A stretch of 36,085 nt of DNA from Candidatus Cryptobacteroides fimicaballi (GTDB lineage Bacteria; Bacteroidota; Bacteroidia; Bacteroidales; UBA932), in contig JAGHTF010000078.1 in the NCBI GenBank assembly GCA_018065485.1, positions 1 through 36,085 of the forward strand. Direction: 5' to 3'. How positions within the stretch are numbered: the stretch's first letter is position 1; each line of letters starts with the position of its first letter. The notes below the pieces were generated by a model, which saw only the letters and a program-made list of their open reading frames with translations, searched no databases and was not told where the DNA came from. This document shows positions 27,315 to 35,977 of this stretch, piece after piece. The translations under genes were made by a program, and so were the position numbers.

Positions 27315-29371
27315 TTCAGAATTATATTAACGTTGCTGCCTTTGTCCACTGCGGTTCCCTTTTCCGGAATCTGTTCCGACACGTGCCCCATACCCTCGTA
27401 TGTGCAGTTCAGCCCCATATTCTCAATCGTGTGCACTGCATCCGACAGGCTCAGACCCTTGAGGTTCGGCATCTTCAGTTTGCCCGCATCGGTTCCCGAA
27501 AGTTCCACAAGCCTGCTTTCCATAGGCACAAGTTCCGCCTTCTTCTCAATCTGCGGTTGCCAGTACGGGTCAATGTCGCAGATATTGTCCACAATGCTTC
27601 TCACGGTTGCGGCGGGTATCGTACCCCCGTAGAAATCCTTGTTCGAGAGGTACGAGTAAACGGTGCAGATTATACTGTACTGCGGGTCCTCCGCCGGGAA
27701 GAATCCCACGAAGGTTCCCTGCTGCTTCTTCTTTCCGTCCTTGGTGTAGCCCCCGCTTCCCAGCGCAACCCTGGCGGTGCCGGTCTTGCCGGCCACGGTA
27801 CATTTGGCGCCTTTCAGCCTTTTGGCCGTACCCTCTTCGGTAACCGCCTTCAGCGCGCGGGTAAGGGTATCGGCGGTAGCTTTCGAGCAGATTTTCCCAT
27901 CCAGTACAACCGGGCCCCGTTCTTCGGTAACCACTCCGTCGGATTCGATGTCCTCTACCAGATACGGCCGCATCATCCTTCCCCCGCCGGCAATGGCGTT
28001 GTAAAAACATAGAATCTGGAGCGGAGTCTCATCTACAGCGTATCCGGTTGCAGCGCCGGTAAGATCGGTCTTGCTCCAATGCTTCGACTTCGGATTGGGA
28101 AGGGTGGGGGAGGCCAGACCCTCGATGTCGAATTCGAAGGGCGTTCCCAGCTTATAGGAATACAGATTGTCGAAGTATTCCTGCGGACGCTTCCCGTAAT
28201 GCTTCACGGCAAGGTATCGGAACATATAGTTCGACGACACCTTGAATCCGTCGATTATGGGGATCTGCTTTCTCCCGGTTTGTCTCTCAAAGTCGGTTAT
28301 GTGCACGTCCGGGGCATATCCGTATCCGGCCAGCACACCCCGGTTGGTAGGTATCGTTTCGTCCAGGCTGTGAAGATGCCCGTTCTCCAGCATCATCATC
28401 AGACAGCTGCTCTTGAATACCGATCCCGGCTCTCCCTTGCGGCCTATCGCCAGGTTCGAGATTTCCTCCAGCTGTCCCGTCTTGCTGTCGCGCAGCAGAT
28501 TCACCATAGCCCGAATGGCGCCTGTCTTCACGTCCATAAGCACTACGCATCCGCCCTCCAGGTCTTTTTCATTCTCAATGTTCGACTTCAGCGCATTGTG
28601 CGCTATAATCTGGTAGTTCACGTCCAGAGTGGTGCGGATGTCGCCTCCGTCGTTGGCCTTCACATACGCGCTGTCGAATCTCTGGACCTGCCCGAAGTCG
28701 GTCCTGGTTGTCCAGAAACGCCCGTCCTCACCGCTCAGGATTGTATCGAACTTGCCTTCCAGCCCTATGTGGCTGTTCTGCACTCCGCTGTCCTTTTCCC
28801 TTACGAAACCGATGGTACGCCGTCCCATAGTGCCGTAGGGGTAGTGCCGTTTATTATTGGTTTCCACAATGAGTCCGCCCCGGTTCTTGCCGCTGCGCAG
28901 GATAGGCAGTTCCCTCAGTTCCTTCAGGGCGTACATATCCAGGCCCTCGCCCAGTTTCAGGTAGCGCGACGCTTTCTTCCGCCCGTTTGCCAGGAGACTC
29001 CGGTACTGGGAGGCACTTTTTCCACCGATTATCCTGCTCAGTCCGTTGCTCAGGTCGGTCAGATTGTTTTCCCACACGCTGTCTTTCTGCACCGTGCAGT
29101 CCAGAAATACTGTGTACTCGGGGTAAGACGTTGCAAGCAGCCTGCCGTCCCTCGCCAGTATATTGCCTCGTTTTGCCTCTATCTTCACTTCCCGAGACGA
29201 GGGGGTAAGCACCCGTTCTATCTCCGGGTCGGGTTTGAAGAACGCCTGTATATATATGATACGCCCTATCAGGCCTATCGAGGCCACCAGCATAAGCAGG
29301 TAGATCGCATAGAGGATTATACCTACCGCATCGGTTTTTTTAGCTTTCGTTTTTTCTTCCGTGGCCATCAT
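27311..29371 (-). CDS. ftsI: Class B PBP / FtsI transpeptidase with C-terminal PASTA domain
   Basis: GSVFKSS (SxxK), SSNYM (SxN), AGKTGTA (KTG); C-terminal MPNLKGLSLSDAVHTIENMGL PASTA-like segment. Confidence 0.95.
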   Translation of the reverse strand: MMATEEKTKAKKTDAVGIILYAIYLLMLVASIGLIGRIIYIQAFFKPDPEIERVLTPSSREVKIEAKRGNILARDGRLLATSYPEYTVFLDCTVQKDSVWENNLTDLSNGLSRIIGGKSASQYRSLLANGRKKASRYLKLGEGLDMYALKELRELPILRSGKNRGGLIVETNNKRHYPYGTMGRRTIGFVREKDSGVQNSHIGLEGKFDTILSGEDGRFWTTRTDFGQVQRFDSAYVKANDGGDIRTTLDVNYQIIAHNALKSNIENEKDLEGGCVVLMDVKTGAIRAMVNLLRDSKTGQLEEISNLAIGRKGEPGSVFKSSCLMMMLENGHLHSLDETIPTNRGVLAGYGYAPDVHITDFERQTGRKQIPIIDGFKVSSNYMFRYLAVKHYGKRPQEYFDNLYSYKLGTPFEFDIEGLASPTLPNPKSKHWSKTDLTGAATGYAVDETPLQILCFYNAIAGGGRMMRPYLVEDIESDGVVTEERGPVVLDGKICSKATADTLTRALKAVTEEGTAKRLKGAKCTVAGKTGTARVALGSGGYTKDGKKKQQGTFVGFFPAEDPQYSIICTVYSYLSNKDFYGGTIPAATVRSIVDNICDIDPYWQPQIEKKAELVPMESRLVELSGTDAGKLKMPNLKGLSLSDAVHTIENMGLNCTYEGMGHVSEQIPEKGTAVDKGSNVNIILK

Positions 29372-29706
29372 TCGCTGATTTTAATCGCAGGGCTTTCGCT
29401 TTCCTGCAGTTCCGAGCTGCGCTCCTGCAGCATTCTTCCCGTAAATGCCCGGCTGCGGTACCTTTCCAGCTCGAAAGTCTTCATCACTTCCGTAGTCTGG
29501 AGTTCCCTTATGATATTCTTGTTCTTTTCCACTTTCCCGAGCGTGTTGTCTATCATAAGGCTTATCCATATAATAAGACATATCAGAAAGAATACGTACA
29601 GGATCTTCCCGAAGTAGCGGGTTATGCCGAGCCTCAGCAGGAACTCCCCCTTGAGCACTGCCGCCGCACTGTTGCCTATGGTAACCAGTATATTCTTGAA
29701 ATCCAT
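29368..29706 (-). CDS. FtsL-like division protein
   Basis: 112 aa, one TM segment, coiled-coil-like C-terminal part, located between rsmH and ftsI. Confidence 0.75.
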   Translation of the reverse strand: MDFKNILVTIGNSAAAVLKGEFLLRLGITRYFGKILYVFFLICLIIWISLMIDNTLGKVEKNKNIIRELQTTEVMKTFELERYRSRAFTGRMLQERSSELQESESPAIKISE

Positions 29707-29709
29707 CCT

Positions 29710-30567
29710 TTATATTTTTATGGCTGCGCGCAGCTTCGCGCTGCGTGCGCGCGTGTTCTTTCTTATTTCTTCCTCGCCGGGCACTATGGGCTTGCGGTTT
29801 ACCGCTTCCAGTACTGTGCTCTGCCTTATAAAGTTCTTTACCGTCCTGTCTTCCAGCGAGTGATAGGTAATCACTGCCAGCACCCCTCCCTGTTTCAGCG
29901 ATGCTGCCGCCCCTTCCAGGAATTTCTCCAGAGAGCGCATTTCGTCGTTCACTTCTATCCGCAGGGCCTGGTAAACCTTGGCCAGTACCTTGTGCTCCCC
30001 ATTGCGCGGCAGGGCGGCGGCAAGGGCCTCGTCCAGCTGCCCTGTAGTGAGAATGGACGCCTTCTCCCGGGCTTTTTCTATGAGCGCGGCCATTTGCCGG
30101 GCATTGCTCACCTCACCGTAGGTCCAAAGCACCCTCTCCAGTTCTTCGCGCGGGTACGCGTTTATAATGTCGGCGGCGGTTTTCTCTCCCTTCGAGTTCA
30201 TTCTCATATCCAAGGGAGCGAAGAAGCGGAACGAGAATCCCCTCTGGGCCGTATCCAGCTGATGCGAAGAAACTCCGAGGTCGGCCAGAATCCCGTCCAG
30301 CCCTTGAGGACAGTCCCTTAGAACGTAATTGTGTATGAACCGGAAATTATTGCGGATAAGTGTAAAGCGATTGTCGTGCGGTGCGTTTGCGGCGGCGTCG
30401 GCGTCCCTGTCGAAAGCCATCAGAGTCCCTTGCGGCCCCAGCCTTGAGAGAATCTCTCTGCTGTGGCCGCCTCCCCCGAAGGTAGCGTCGGCATACGCGC
30501 CGTCCGCTCTGCCTATCAGGGCGTCCACGCTTTCCTTTAATAATACAGGGTTGTGATATTCACTCAT
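29710..30567 (-). CDS. rsmH: 16S rRNA (cytosine1402-N4)-methyltransferase
   Basis: YHNPVLLKESVDAL, DATFGGGGHSREIL, GILADLGVSSHQLD, ISYHSLED-like ITYHSLEDRTVKNF. Confidence 0.97.
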   Translation of the reverse strand: MSEYHNPVLLKESVDALIGRADGAYADATFGGGGHSREILSRLGPQGTLMAFDRDADAAANAPHDNRFTLIRNNFRFIHNYVLRDCPQGLDGILADLGVSSHQLDTAQRGFSFRFFAPLDMRMNSKGEKTAADIINAYPREELERVLWTYGEVSNARQMAALIEKAREKASILTTGQLDEALAAALPRNGEHKVLAKVYQALRIEVNDEMRSLEKFLEGAAASLKQGGVLAVITYHSLEDRTVKNFIRQSTVLEAVNRKPIVPGEEEIRKNTRARSAKLRAAIKI

Positions 30568-30579
30568 CTAAAGCTTCTC

Positions 30580-31029
30580 CTACTTTTTGGAGAGGCTTCT
30601 TGCAATGGCGACAAAATCTTCTGTGTTCACCCGGGCATTTGCGAAATTCTGTTCTGCCCATATTTCCAGACGGAAATTGACGCCGAAGAAGACAGCTTCC
30701 CGGTCCACTCCTATTGCGTCAAGAAGATATTTTGGAATCGATATGCGGCCGAATTTGGAATCCGGTTCCACAATAATGCAGCCCAGCATATACTGTCTCC
30801 AGAACTGCAGGTGGGCGGGGTTGAAGAAATCCACCCTCTCCCGAATCCTGTCGGTTTCCCTTTCCCACTCGGGGTAGGGCCACATTTCCAGACAGTTGTC
30901 GTACAGGCTTTTCTTGATTACAAACCGCTTGTCTTCACCCTCGGGCACAAGCCGCTTGAACGGCGCGGGAAAGACCAGCCTTCCTTTGTCGTCAACCTTC
31001 GACGGATATGTTCCTATGAATGCAGTCAC
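30580..31029 (-). CDS. mraZ: Transcriptional regulator MraZ
   Basis: FIGTYPSKVDDKGRLVFPAPFK (AbrB-like/MraZ repeat), second repeat RISIPKYLLDAIGVDREAVFFG. Confidence 0.95.
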   Translation of the reverse strand: MTAFIGTYPSKVDDKGRLVFPAPFKRLVPEGEDKRFVIKKSLYDNCLEMWPYPEWERETDRIRERVDFFNPAHLQFWRQYMLGCIIVEPDSKFGRISIPKYLLDAIGVDREAVFFGVNFRLEIWAEQNFANARVNTEDFVAIARSLSKK

Positions 31030-31064
31030 GGCGGTTTAAAAATTTTCTTATACGCAATTCGTGG

Positions 31065-31072
31065 CAAATATA
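31065..31072 (-). promoter_or_regulatory. Putative -7 box TATATTTG of the mraZ/dcw promoter
   Basis: CAAATATA on + strand, 36 bp upstream of the mraZ start; no clear -33 box. Confidence 0.5.
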
Positions 31073-31081
31073 AGGAATTTA

Positions 31082-31116
31082 TTCCAAAGTTTTCCACTTT
31101 ATTCCAAAATTTTCCA
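31082..31116 (-). promoter_or_regulatory. Candidate MraZ box array: four TGGAA half-sites at 10-bp spacing
   Basis: TTCCA on + strand at 31082, 31092, 31102 and 31112 (minus strand GTGGAAAATTTTGGAATAAAGTGGAAAACTTTGGAA), just upstream of the mraZ -7 box. Confidence 0.65.
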
Positions 31117-31158
31117 CTAAAAATTTTTTCGGCCTTTAGCGTGAAAAAAAACGATAAT

Positions 31159-31190
31159 TTTGTTTGCATAAGAAAAATTTTCTATATTTG
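31159..31190 (+). promoter_or_regulatory. Putative promoter TTTG-N20-TATATTTG for the 1050-aa lipoprotein
   Basis: Good Bacteroidota -33/-7 match; ATG at 31256 gives an AT-rich leader of about 60 nt. Confidence 0.65.
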
Positions 31191-31255
31191 TCCGTTAAAT
31201 TTTGTGTAGACAGAATCAAAACCATTTAATAACTGTTTAACTATTCATTTTCATT

Positions 31256-34200
31256 ATGAAGAAATTCTTTAAAATTTTGATGGTGCTCGCGCTGCTCAGC
31301 GGTGCTGCACTCAGCTGTACAAAGGATTATTCTAAGGAGATTGCAGACGTTCAAAAACAGAACCAGGACCTTCAGGCCCTCGTTGCATCTCTGCAGAATG
31401 CCCTCAACAGCACAAACGCTACAGTCAGCCAGCTTAACAGCACAAGCGACAAGCAGGCTGCAGACATCGCAAAGATTGTCAGCGATATCAATGCACAGAA
31501 GGGAGATATCTCTGCCCTCATGGCTGATGTTGAGACTATCGAAGCATTGAGTGAGGTCTTTGCACAGCTTGGTGTAGATCTTTCTGAAGAAATTGAAGAT
31601 CAGGCTCTTCTTATTGCAGCTCTGCAGGCACAGGCCAAAGAGCTTGAAGAAGGAATTGAAACTGTAGATGGCAAGGCAACTGCAAATGCTGCCGCAATCG
31701 CAAAGATTGATGAGACTCTCAAAGGCATCGCTTCTACTCTCGATCTTCTTGAGGAAGGAATCGCCGATATCGAGGCTAACAAGACCGCAATCGCTGCTAA
31801 CAAGACCGCTATCGAAACGGCACAGGCCGACCTTGCAAAGATTAAGGAGCAGATCAAGAGCTTGAGCGCCCGTCTTACCAACATCGTTGCAGCTCCTGCA
31901 AAGGATGTAGAGATCCAGACCTTTGAGTGGGCAAACATCAAGAAGACAACCGTGAATATGAACTTCATCGTTGCTCCCACCGAGGCTGCAGAAGCTGTTG
32001 CCGAAGGCTTCAAGAACGGAAAGGTTGATGTTACACTCTTTATCAATTCCGGCGTGGATAGAATTTTAAATATTTCAAAAGCTAGGGTTGATTCTTGCGA
32101 CTACGTGATTATACCTAACAAGGTTGAAGCTGCGGAGGATGGTATTATCACCATTTCTGCTATTGTTGACACCACCCTTGCTAATCTTGAGGCACCGGAA
32201 CTTAGTAAACATGATGGTCTGACCTACGATTATTACGCAACTCTCGCAGTATCCGGTGAAGACGAGGTTGGTCCTTGGCAGCGCGTAAGCGACCCTGTTA
32301 AGCCTATCATCAACAACACGGGTAAAGATGTTACATATGCTTGGTATAAGGGTGACAAGGAAGTAGAAAAAGCTTCTGCTGACTTTGTTCTTAAATCAAC
32401 CGCCTTCGGTGCTAAGGATTCAGTAGCAGTATTTGGAAATGTTCTTACCATCGTTAAGGCAGACTGGGATTGGAAGTCCGAAGAGTACAAGGTTGAAAAT
32501 ATCATCGCCGGTTACGAACCTAAGTTCGTCATTGGTTCAACCGCTTATTCAGTTGACGAATTCAAGACCGCATTCGACCTTCCCGACTCTCTTAAGATTA
32601 CTGCACCTCGTTTCGTTGACCTCAAGCAGACATTCACCGAACCCTTCGAGTGGGGTAGTACTATAACAGACATCAATAAACCGGCCGACACCGATAGCGC
32701 CCTCTTCAAGGCAACTGTTAAGACCGACAGCACTATCAACGCTTACGGCTTCTCAATTGTACTGCCTGATAAAGAAGCCGACCAGGTTGAGGCTGTAGGT
32801 AAGGCAACTGTATTTGCTGCAACTAAGATTGCTTTTGGTAAAGTTGCTACTCCTTGCTCTCTTGGAGTTAAGTTCGTTCAGAGAATCGGCAAGCACGTAG
32901 AAAAAGAAGAAGCTGCCGACGGTCTGACTGCTGAGTTTGGTATTACAAAAGTTGGTGGAAGCTTGCAGGCAGCAAAGATTGACACCACATTCGCTCCGGT
33001 TGCTTGGAAGTCAACAACTCAGGTTGGTAAAAGTACGGATGCAAAGATTATCAATGACAAGAAGGAGCAAGTAGGGACTGCAACAATCACACCGAATTCT
33101 AACAACACCAAGTTTGTTGATGTTCAAGTTAACGTTCCTTACGCAGAAAATGAACAGAAGCTGACAATCGTTCTTGAGGATGATGCACAGAAGAACGGTA
33201 AGGGAGTTATAGTTCTCGAACACGGCGACTACATCGACCTCACAGTAGATCCTTATCATGCTCCCGTTATAGTAGAGGCAACTTCTAAGGACAAAGTATA
33301 TATTAGCAAGAAGGCCAATGCTGCGAAAACCTTCAAACTCAACAAGAGCGTTAACGACATCTTGGGTGACTATCACGAATGGCTCATTAAAGACGGTAAG
33401 CTTGAAAATGCTGATTCTACAATTGTGAAGGATTGGTTTAAGGTTGATGGCACCAGTGTAGATGCTAAGCAGGGAACAGCAAAGGTTGGTGAAGCAAAGC
33501 TTAGAATCATTAATGATACTCTTACTGTTGTTGATTTTAAGGTAACTGACAAGAACAAATTCAAAGAGGGAACTTCTGTTACAATCGAAAAGAAAGATAG
33601 CATCGATCTCGTAAATAAGTTCACTTACAAGGTTTCCTTCACTCCTGAAAAGGTTGGTGTAAAGGTTGTAGCAATCCCCGGCTTCGTTGTTGACAATGTA
33701 ATTACTGTTGAAGGCAAACTTAACGAAGCAGAAGACGACTATGTAATCGACGATATCAACCTTGCAAACTACTTTAAGGTAACTGGTCTTGAAAAGAAGA
33801 GCGCTGATGATGCTGACATTAAGGTTAAGTTCAGTGATGATACTACAGGATTAATTTACAGTATAGTAAATGCTGTCGATTCAATCTATGTCGCAACTGA
33901 TGAGGGTAAACTTCCCACAGCGGCTAAGATTGGTTGGGGTGATCTTAAGGCTACAAGCTTCGTGCTCAAAGCTCAGGCTCTCCTCGAAGGCTCTCCGGTT
34001 GGTGACCCTGTTACCGTAACAGTTCAGACTGCAGATCCTATCCTTACTATCGATGATGTAAACATCAAAGCTACCCTCCACGGACAGGACTCTACATTCC
34101 AACTTCTCGATAGCCTCAAGATTTACAGCATCCTTGACAAGACCAAGAACATCTATTCAGACGGCTTAACTCCTTATTGTGGCGAAGACGACGGTGTTAA

Positions 34201-34408
34201 ACTCAATAAGGAAGATAAGTCCGATTGGACCTGCACTGTTAACGGTCAACCGTATGAGGGCGCAGAGCTCTTCACTTTCGATGACGAAAAGAACGAATTG
34301 ACTTATAAGAAGCACGATGCAGTTGGTCAGGTTGTTATCACTATCCCTTATAAGTTCACATATAAGTTTGGTGAGAAGACGTTCAATGTAATTCTTACAA
34401 TTAACTAA
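31256..34408 (+). CDS. Large surface lipoprotein: N-terminal coiled coil plus beta-rich repeat region
   Basis: MKKFFKILMVLALLSGAALSC lipobox; heptad-like region from about aa 22 to 215 (IADVQKQNQDLQALVASLQNAL...IKEQIKSLSARLTNI); later segments look beta-sandwich-like. Confidence 0.85.
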   Translation: MKKFFKILMVLALLSGAALSCTKDYSKEIADVQKQNQDLQALVASLQNALNSTNATVSQLNSTSDKQAADIAKIVSDINAQKGDISALMADVETIEALSEVFAQLGVDLSEEIEDQALLIAALQAQAKELEEGIETVDGKATANAAAIAKIDETLKGIASTLDLLEEGIADIEANKTAIAANKTAIETAQADLAKIKEQIKSLSARLTNIVAAPAKDVEIQTFEWANIKKTTVNMNFIVAPTEAAEAVAEGFKNGKVDVTLFINSGVDRILNISKARVDSCDYVIIPNKVEAAEDGIITISAIVDTTLANLEAPELSKHDGLTYDYYATLAVSGEDEVGPWQRVSDPVKPIINNTGKDVTYAWYKGDKEVEKASADFVLKSTAFGAKDSVAVFGNVLTIVKADWDWKSEEYKVENIIAGYEPKFVIGSTAYSVDEFKTAFDLPDSLKITAPRFVDLKQTFTEPFEWGSTITDINKPADTDSALFKATVKTDSTINAYGFSIVLPDKEADQVEAVGKATVFAATKIAFGKVATPCSLGVKFVQRIGKHVEKEEAADGLTAEFGITKVGGSLQAAKIDTTFAPVAWKSTTQVGKSTDAKIINDKKEQVGTATITPNSNNTKFVDVQVNVPYAENEQKLTIVLEDDAQKNGKGVIVLEHGDYIDLTVDPYHAPVIVEATSKDKVYISKKANAAKTFKLNKSVNDILGDYHEWLIKDGKLENADSTIVKDWFKVDGTSVDAKQGTAKVGEAKLRIINDTLTVVDFKVTDKNKFKEGTSVTIEKKDSIDLVNKFTYKVSFTPEKVGVKVVAIPGFVVDNVITVEGKLNEAEDDYVIDDINLANYFKVTGLEKKSADDADIKVKFSDDTTGLIYSIVNAVDSIYVATDEGKLPTAAKIGWGDLKATSFVLKAQALLEGSPVGDPVTVTVQTADPILTIDDVNIKATLHGQDSTFQLLDSLKIYSILDKTKNIYSDGLTPYCGEDDGVKLNKEDKSDWTCTVNGQPYEGAELFTFDDEKNELTYKKHDAVGQVVITIPYKFTYKFGEKTFNVILTIN

Positions 34409-34435
34409 TTCTTAGAACTCAATACTCTATAAAAC

Positions 34436-34459
34436 GGGGCGCCCACAAGCGCCCCATTT
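34436..34459 (+). terminator. Intrinsic terminator after the lipoprotein
   Basis: ggggcgc-ccacaa-gcgcccc-atttt. Confidence 0.8.
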
Positions 34460-34500
34460 TAAACTAACTACCGTTCATCCGGCTTCCGTCCCGTTCCGGA

Positions 34501-34664
34501 CTCAACCGAATTAGACCGTTCAAACCTGAATCCGACCGAGCCAAAGCGGACCAAACGGAATTCGAATCAGACCAAACAGGACCGAACCGACCTGAATCGA
34601 ATTCGACCGTTCCAGACCTGAATCAGACCGACCTGAATCAAACTCGAACCAGACCGAACTGAAT
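34501..34664. repeat. Degenerate intergenic repeat tract built from GACCG / CCTGAATC-type words
   Basis: CTGAAT at 34526, 34592, 34618, 34633 and 34659, interspersed with gaccg/accaaac/tcgaa words. Confidence 0.6.
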
Positions 34665-34697
34665 TTGCAGTTATACTAATATCAAAAATTTGTAAAA

Positions 34698-35894
34698 ATG
34701 AAAAAGATTATTTTTGCAGTAGCATCTCTGCTCCTTCTTGCTTCAACCGCCAAGGCACAGGATACTTTCTATTCCGCTTGGTATTGGGGCATCAAGGCAG
34801 GTGCTTCCTACACCTCCGGTGAAGCCAGCAAATGGTCCGACCTCGTAACCGGTCCTACCATCGGCATCAACGCAGGCTACCAGTTTGCTCCTTGCTTCAG
34901 CCTCCGTGGCGAACTCTCAGGCTTCCAGGCCAAGGGTACAGCCATCTCCGGCGCAGCCGAAAAGACCTATAAATTCAACTACGCACAGCTCGCTGTCGAT
35001 GCAGTCCTCGATATCTGCAACATCTTCAAGTTCAAGGCTGCCCGTGTTGTAAATCCTTACCTGTTCCTTGGTATAGGCGGAAACCTCTGCTTCAACAATA
35101 AGGAGTGCCCCGCAGCTATGCTGCCCGCCGAGAACTATTACTGGACTTCTCCCGCCCTTTCATTTATGGGACGTTTCGGTGGTGGTATCGACTTCCGCGT
35201 ATCTCCTTCAGTTGTTCTTGCCCTCGAATTCCAGGACAATGTTGTTTCCGACAAATTCAATTCCAAGGTTGGTAATGCTCTTGGCACTCTTGAGTGCGAC
35301 CAGAACCTCTCTCTTCTTGCTGGCGTAAAGTTCACCTTCGGTGCCGCCAAGGCTGCCAAGGCCGCTGAACTTGCTGCCGCTGAGGCTGCTGCCGCTGCTG
35401 CCGCAAAGGCTGCTGCCGAGAAGGCCGCCGCCGAAAAAGCCGCCCGCGAAGCTGCTGAGAAGGCTGCCGCTGAAAAAGCTGCCCGCGAAGCTGCCGAGAA
35501 GGCTGCCGCCGAGAAGGCCGCTCGCGAAGCTGCAGAGCGTCAGGCTCGCCTCGATGCCCTCGCATCTGCCCTCGACGACGACACCCGCAGCATCTACTTC
35601 CTCATTGGCAAGTCAGTTATCCGCAAGAGCGAGTCCGCTAAGATCGACAAGATTGCCGACGCTATCCGCAACCTCGACTGTAACGTTGTAGTTAAGGGTT
35701 ATGCCGACAAAGCAACCGGTTATCCTGCCCTCAACCTCAAGCTCTCCGAGAAGCGCGTCAACGCAGTTAAGGCCGCTCTCGAAAAGAAAGGCATCGACGC
35801 CGGCCGCATCAGTACCGAATACTACGGTGACACCCAGCAGGTATCCGACGTTCCCGCCAAGAACCGCGTCGCCATCAGCATCCTCACCGACTAA
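34698..35894 (+). CDS. OmpA-family outer-membrane protein: beta-barrel, Ala-rich TolA-like linker, OmpA C-terminal domain
   Basis: Signal peptide MKKIIFAVASLLLLASTAKAQ; AAAEKAAREAAEK repeats; NLKLSEKRVNAVKAALEKKGIDAGRIS...NRVAISI. Confidence 0.92.
   Translation: MKKIIFAVASLLLLASTAKAQDTFYSAWYWGIKAGASYTSGEASKWSDLVTGPTIGINAGYQFAPCFSLRGELSGFQAKGTAISGAAEKTYKFNYAQLAVDAVLDICNIFKFKAARVVNPYLFLGIGGNLCFNNKECPAAMLPAENYYWTSPALSFMGRFGGGIDFRVSPSVVLALEFQDNVVSDKFNSKVGNALGTLECDQNLSLLAGVKFTFGAAKAAKAAELAAAEAAAAAAAKAAAEKAAAEKAAREAAEKAAAEKAAREAAEKAAAEKAAREAAERQARLDALASALDDDTRSIYFLIGKSVIRKSESAKIDKIADAIRNLDCNVVVKGYADKATGYPALNLKLSEKRVNAVKAALEKKGIDAGRISTEYYGDTQQVSDVPAKNRVAISILTD
35421..35537 (+). repeat. Three 39-bp tandem repeats encoding KAAAEKAAREAAE
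   Basis: 35421-35459, 35460-35498 and 35499-35537, differing mainly at synonymous positions. Confidence 0.9.
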
Positions 35895-35929
35895 CTTGCA
35901 CACACGCGAGTCACTCGCGTCCGCGCAAA
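35895..35929. repeat. Interspersed palindromic element, copy 4
   Basis: cttgcacacACGCGAGTCACTCGCGTccgcgcaaa immediately after the OmpA stop codon. Confidence 0.9.
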
Positions 35930-35977
35930 CCCCACATACCGCCTGCCCCTTGCCCCGCAGGCCTCTCTCTCCCCGAA

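Noticed and set aside
28079-29617. 512-aa + ORF antisense to ftsI
   Set aside because: The ftsI transpeptidase motifs are on the minus strand; no evidence for the antisense ORF.
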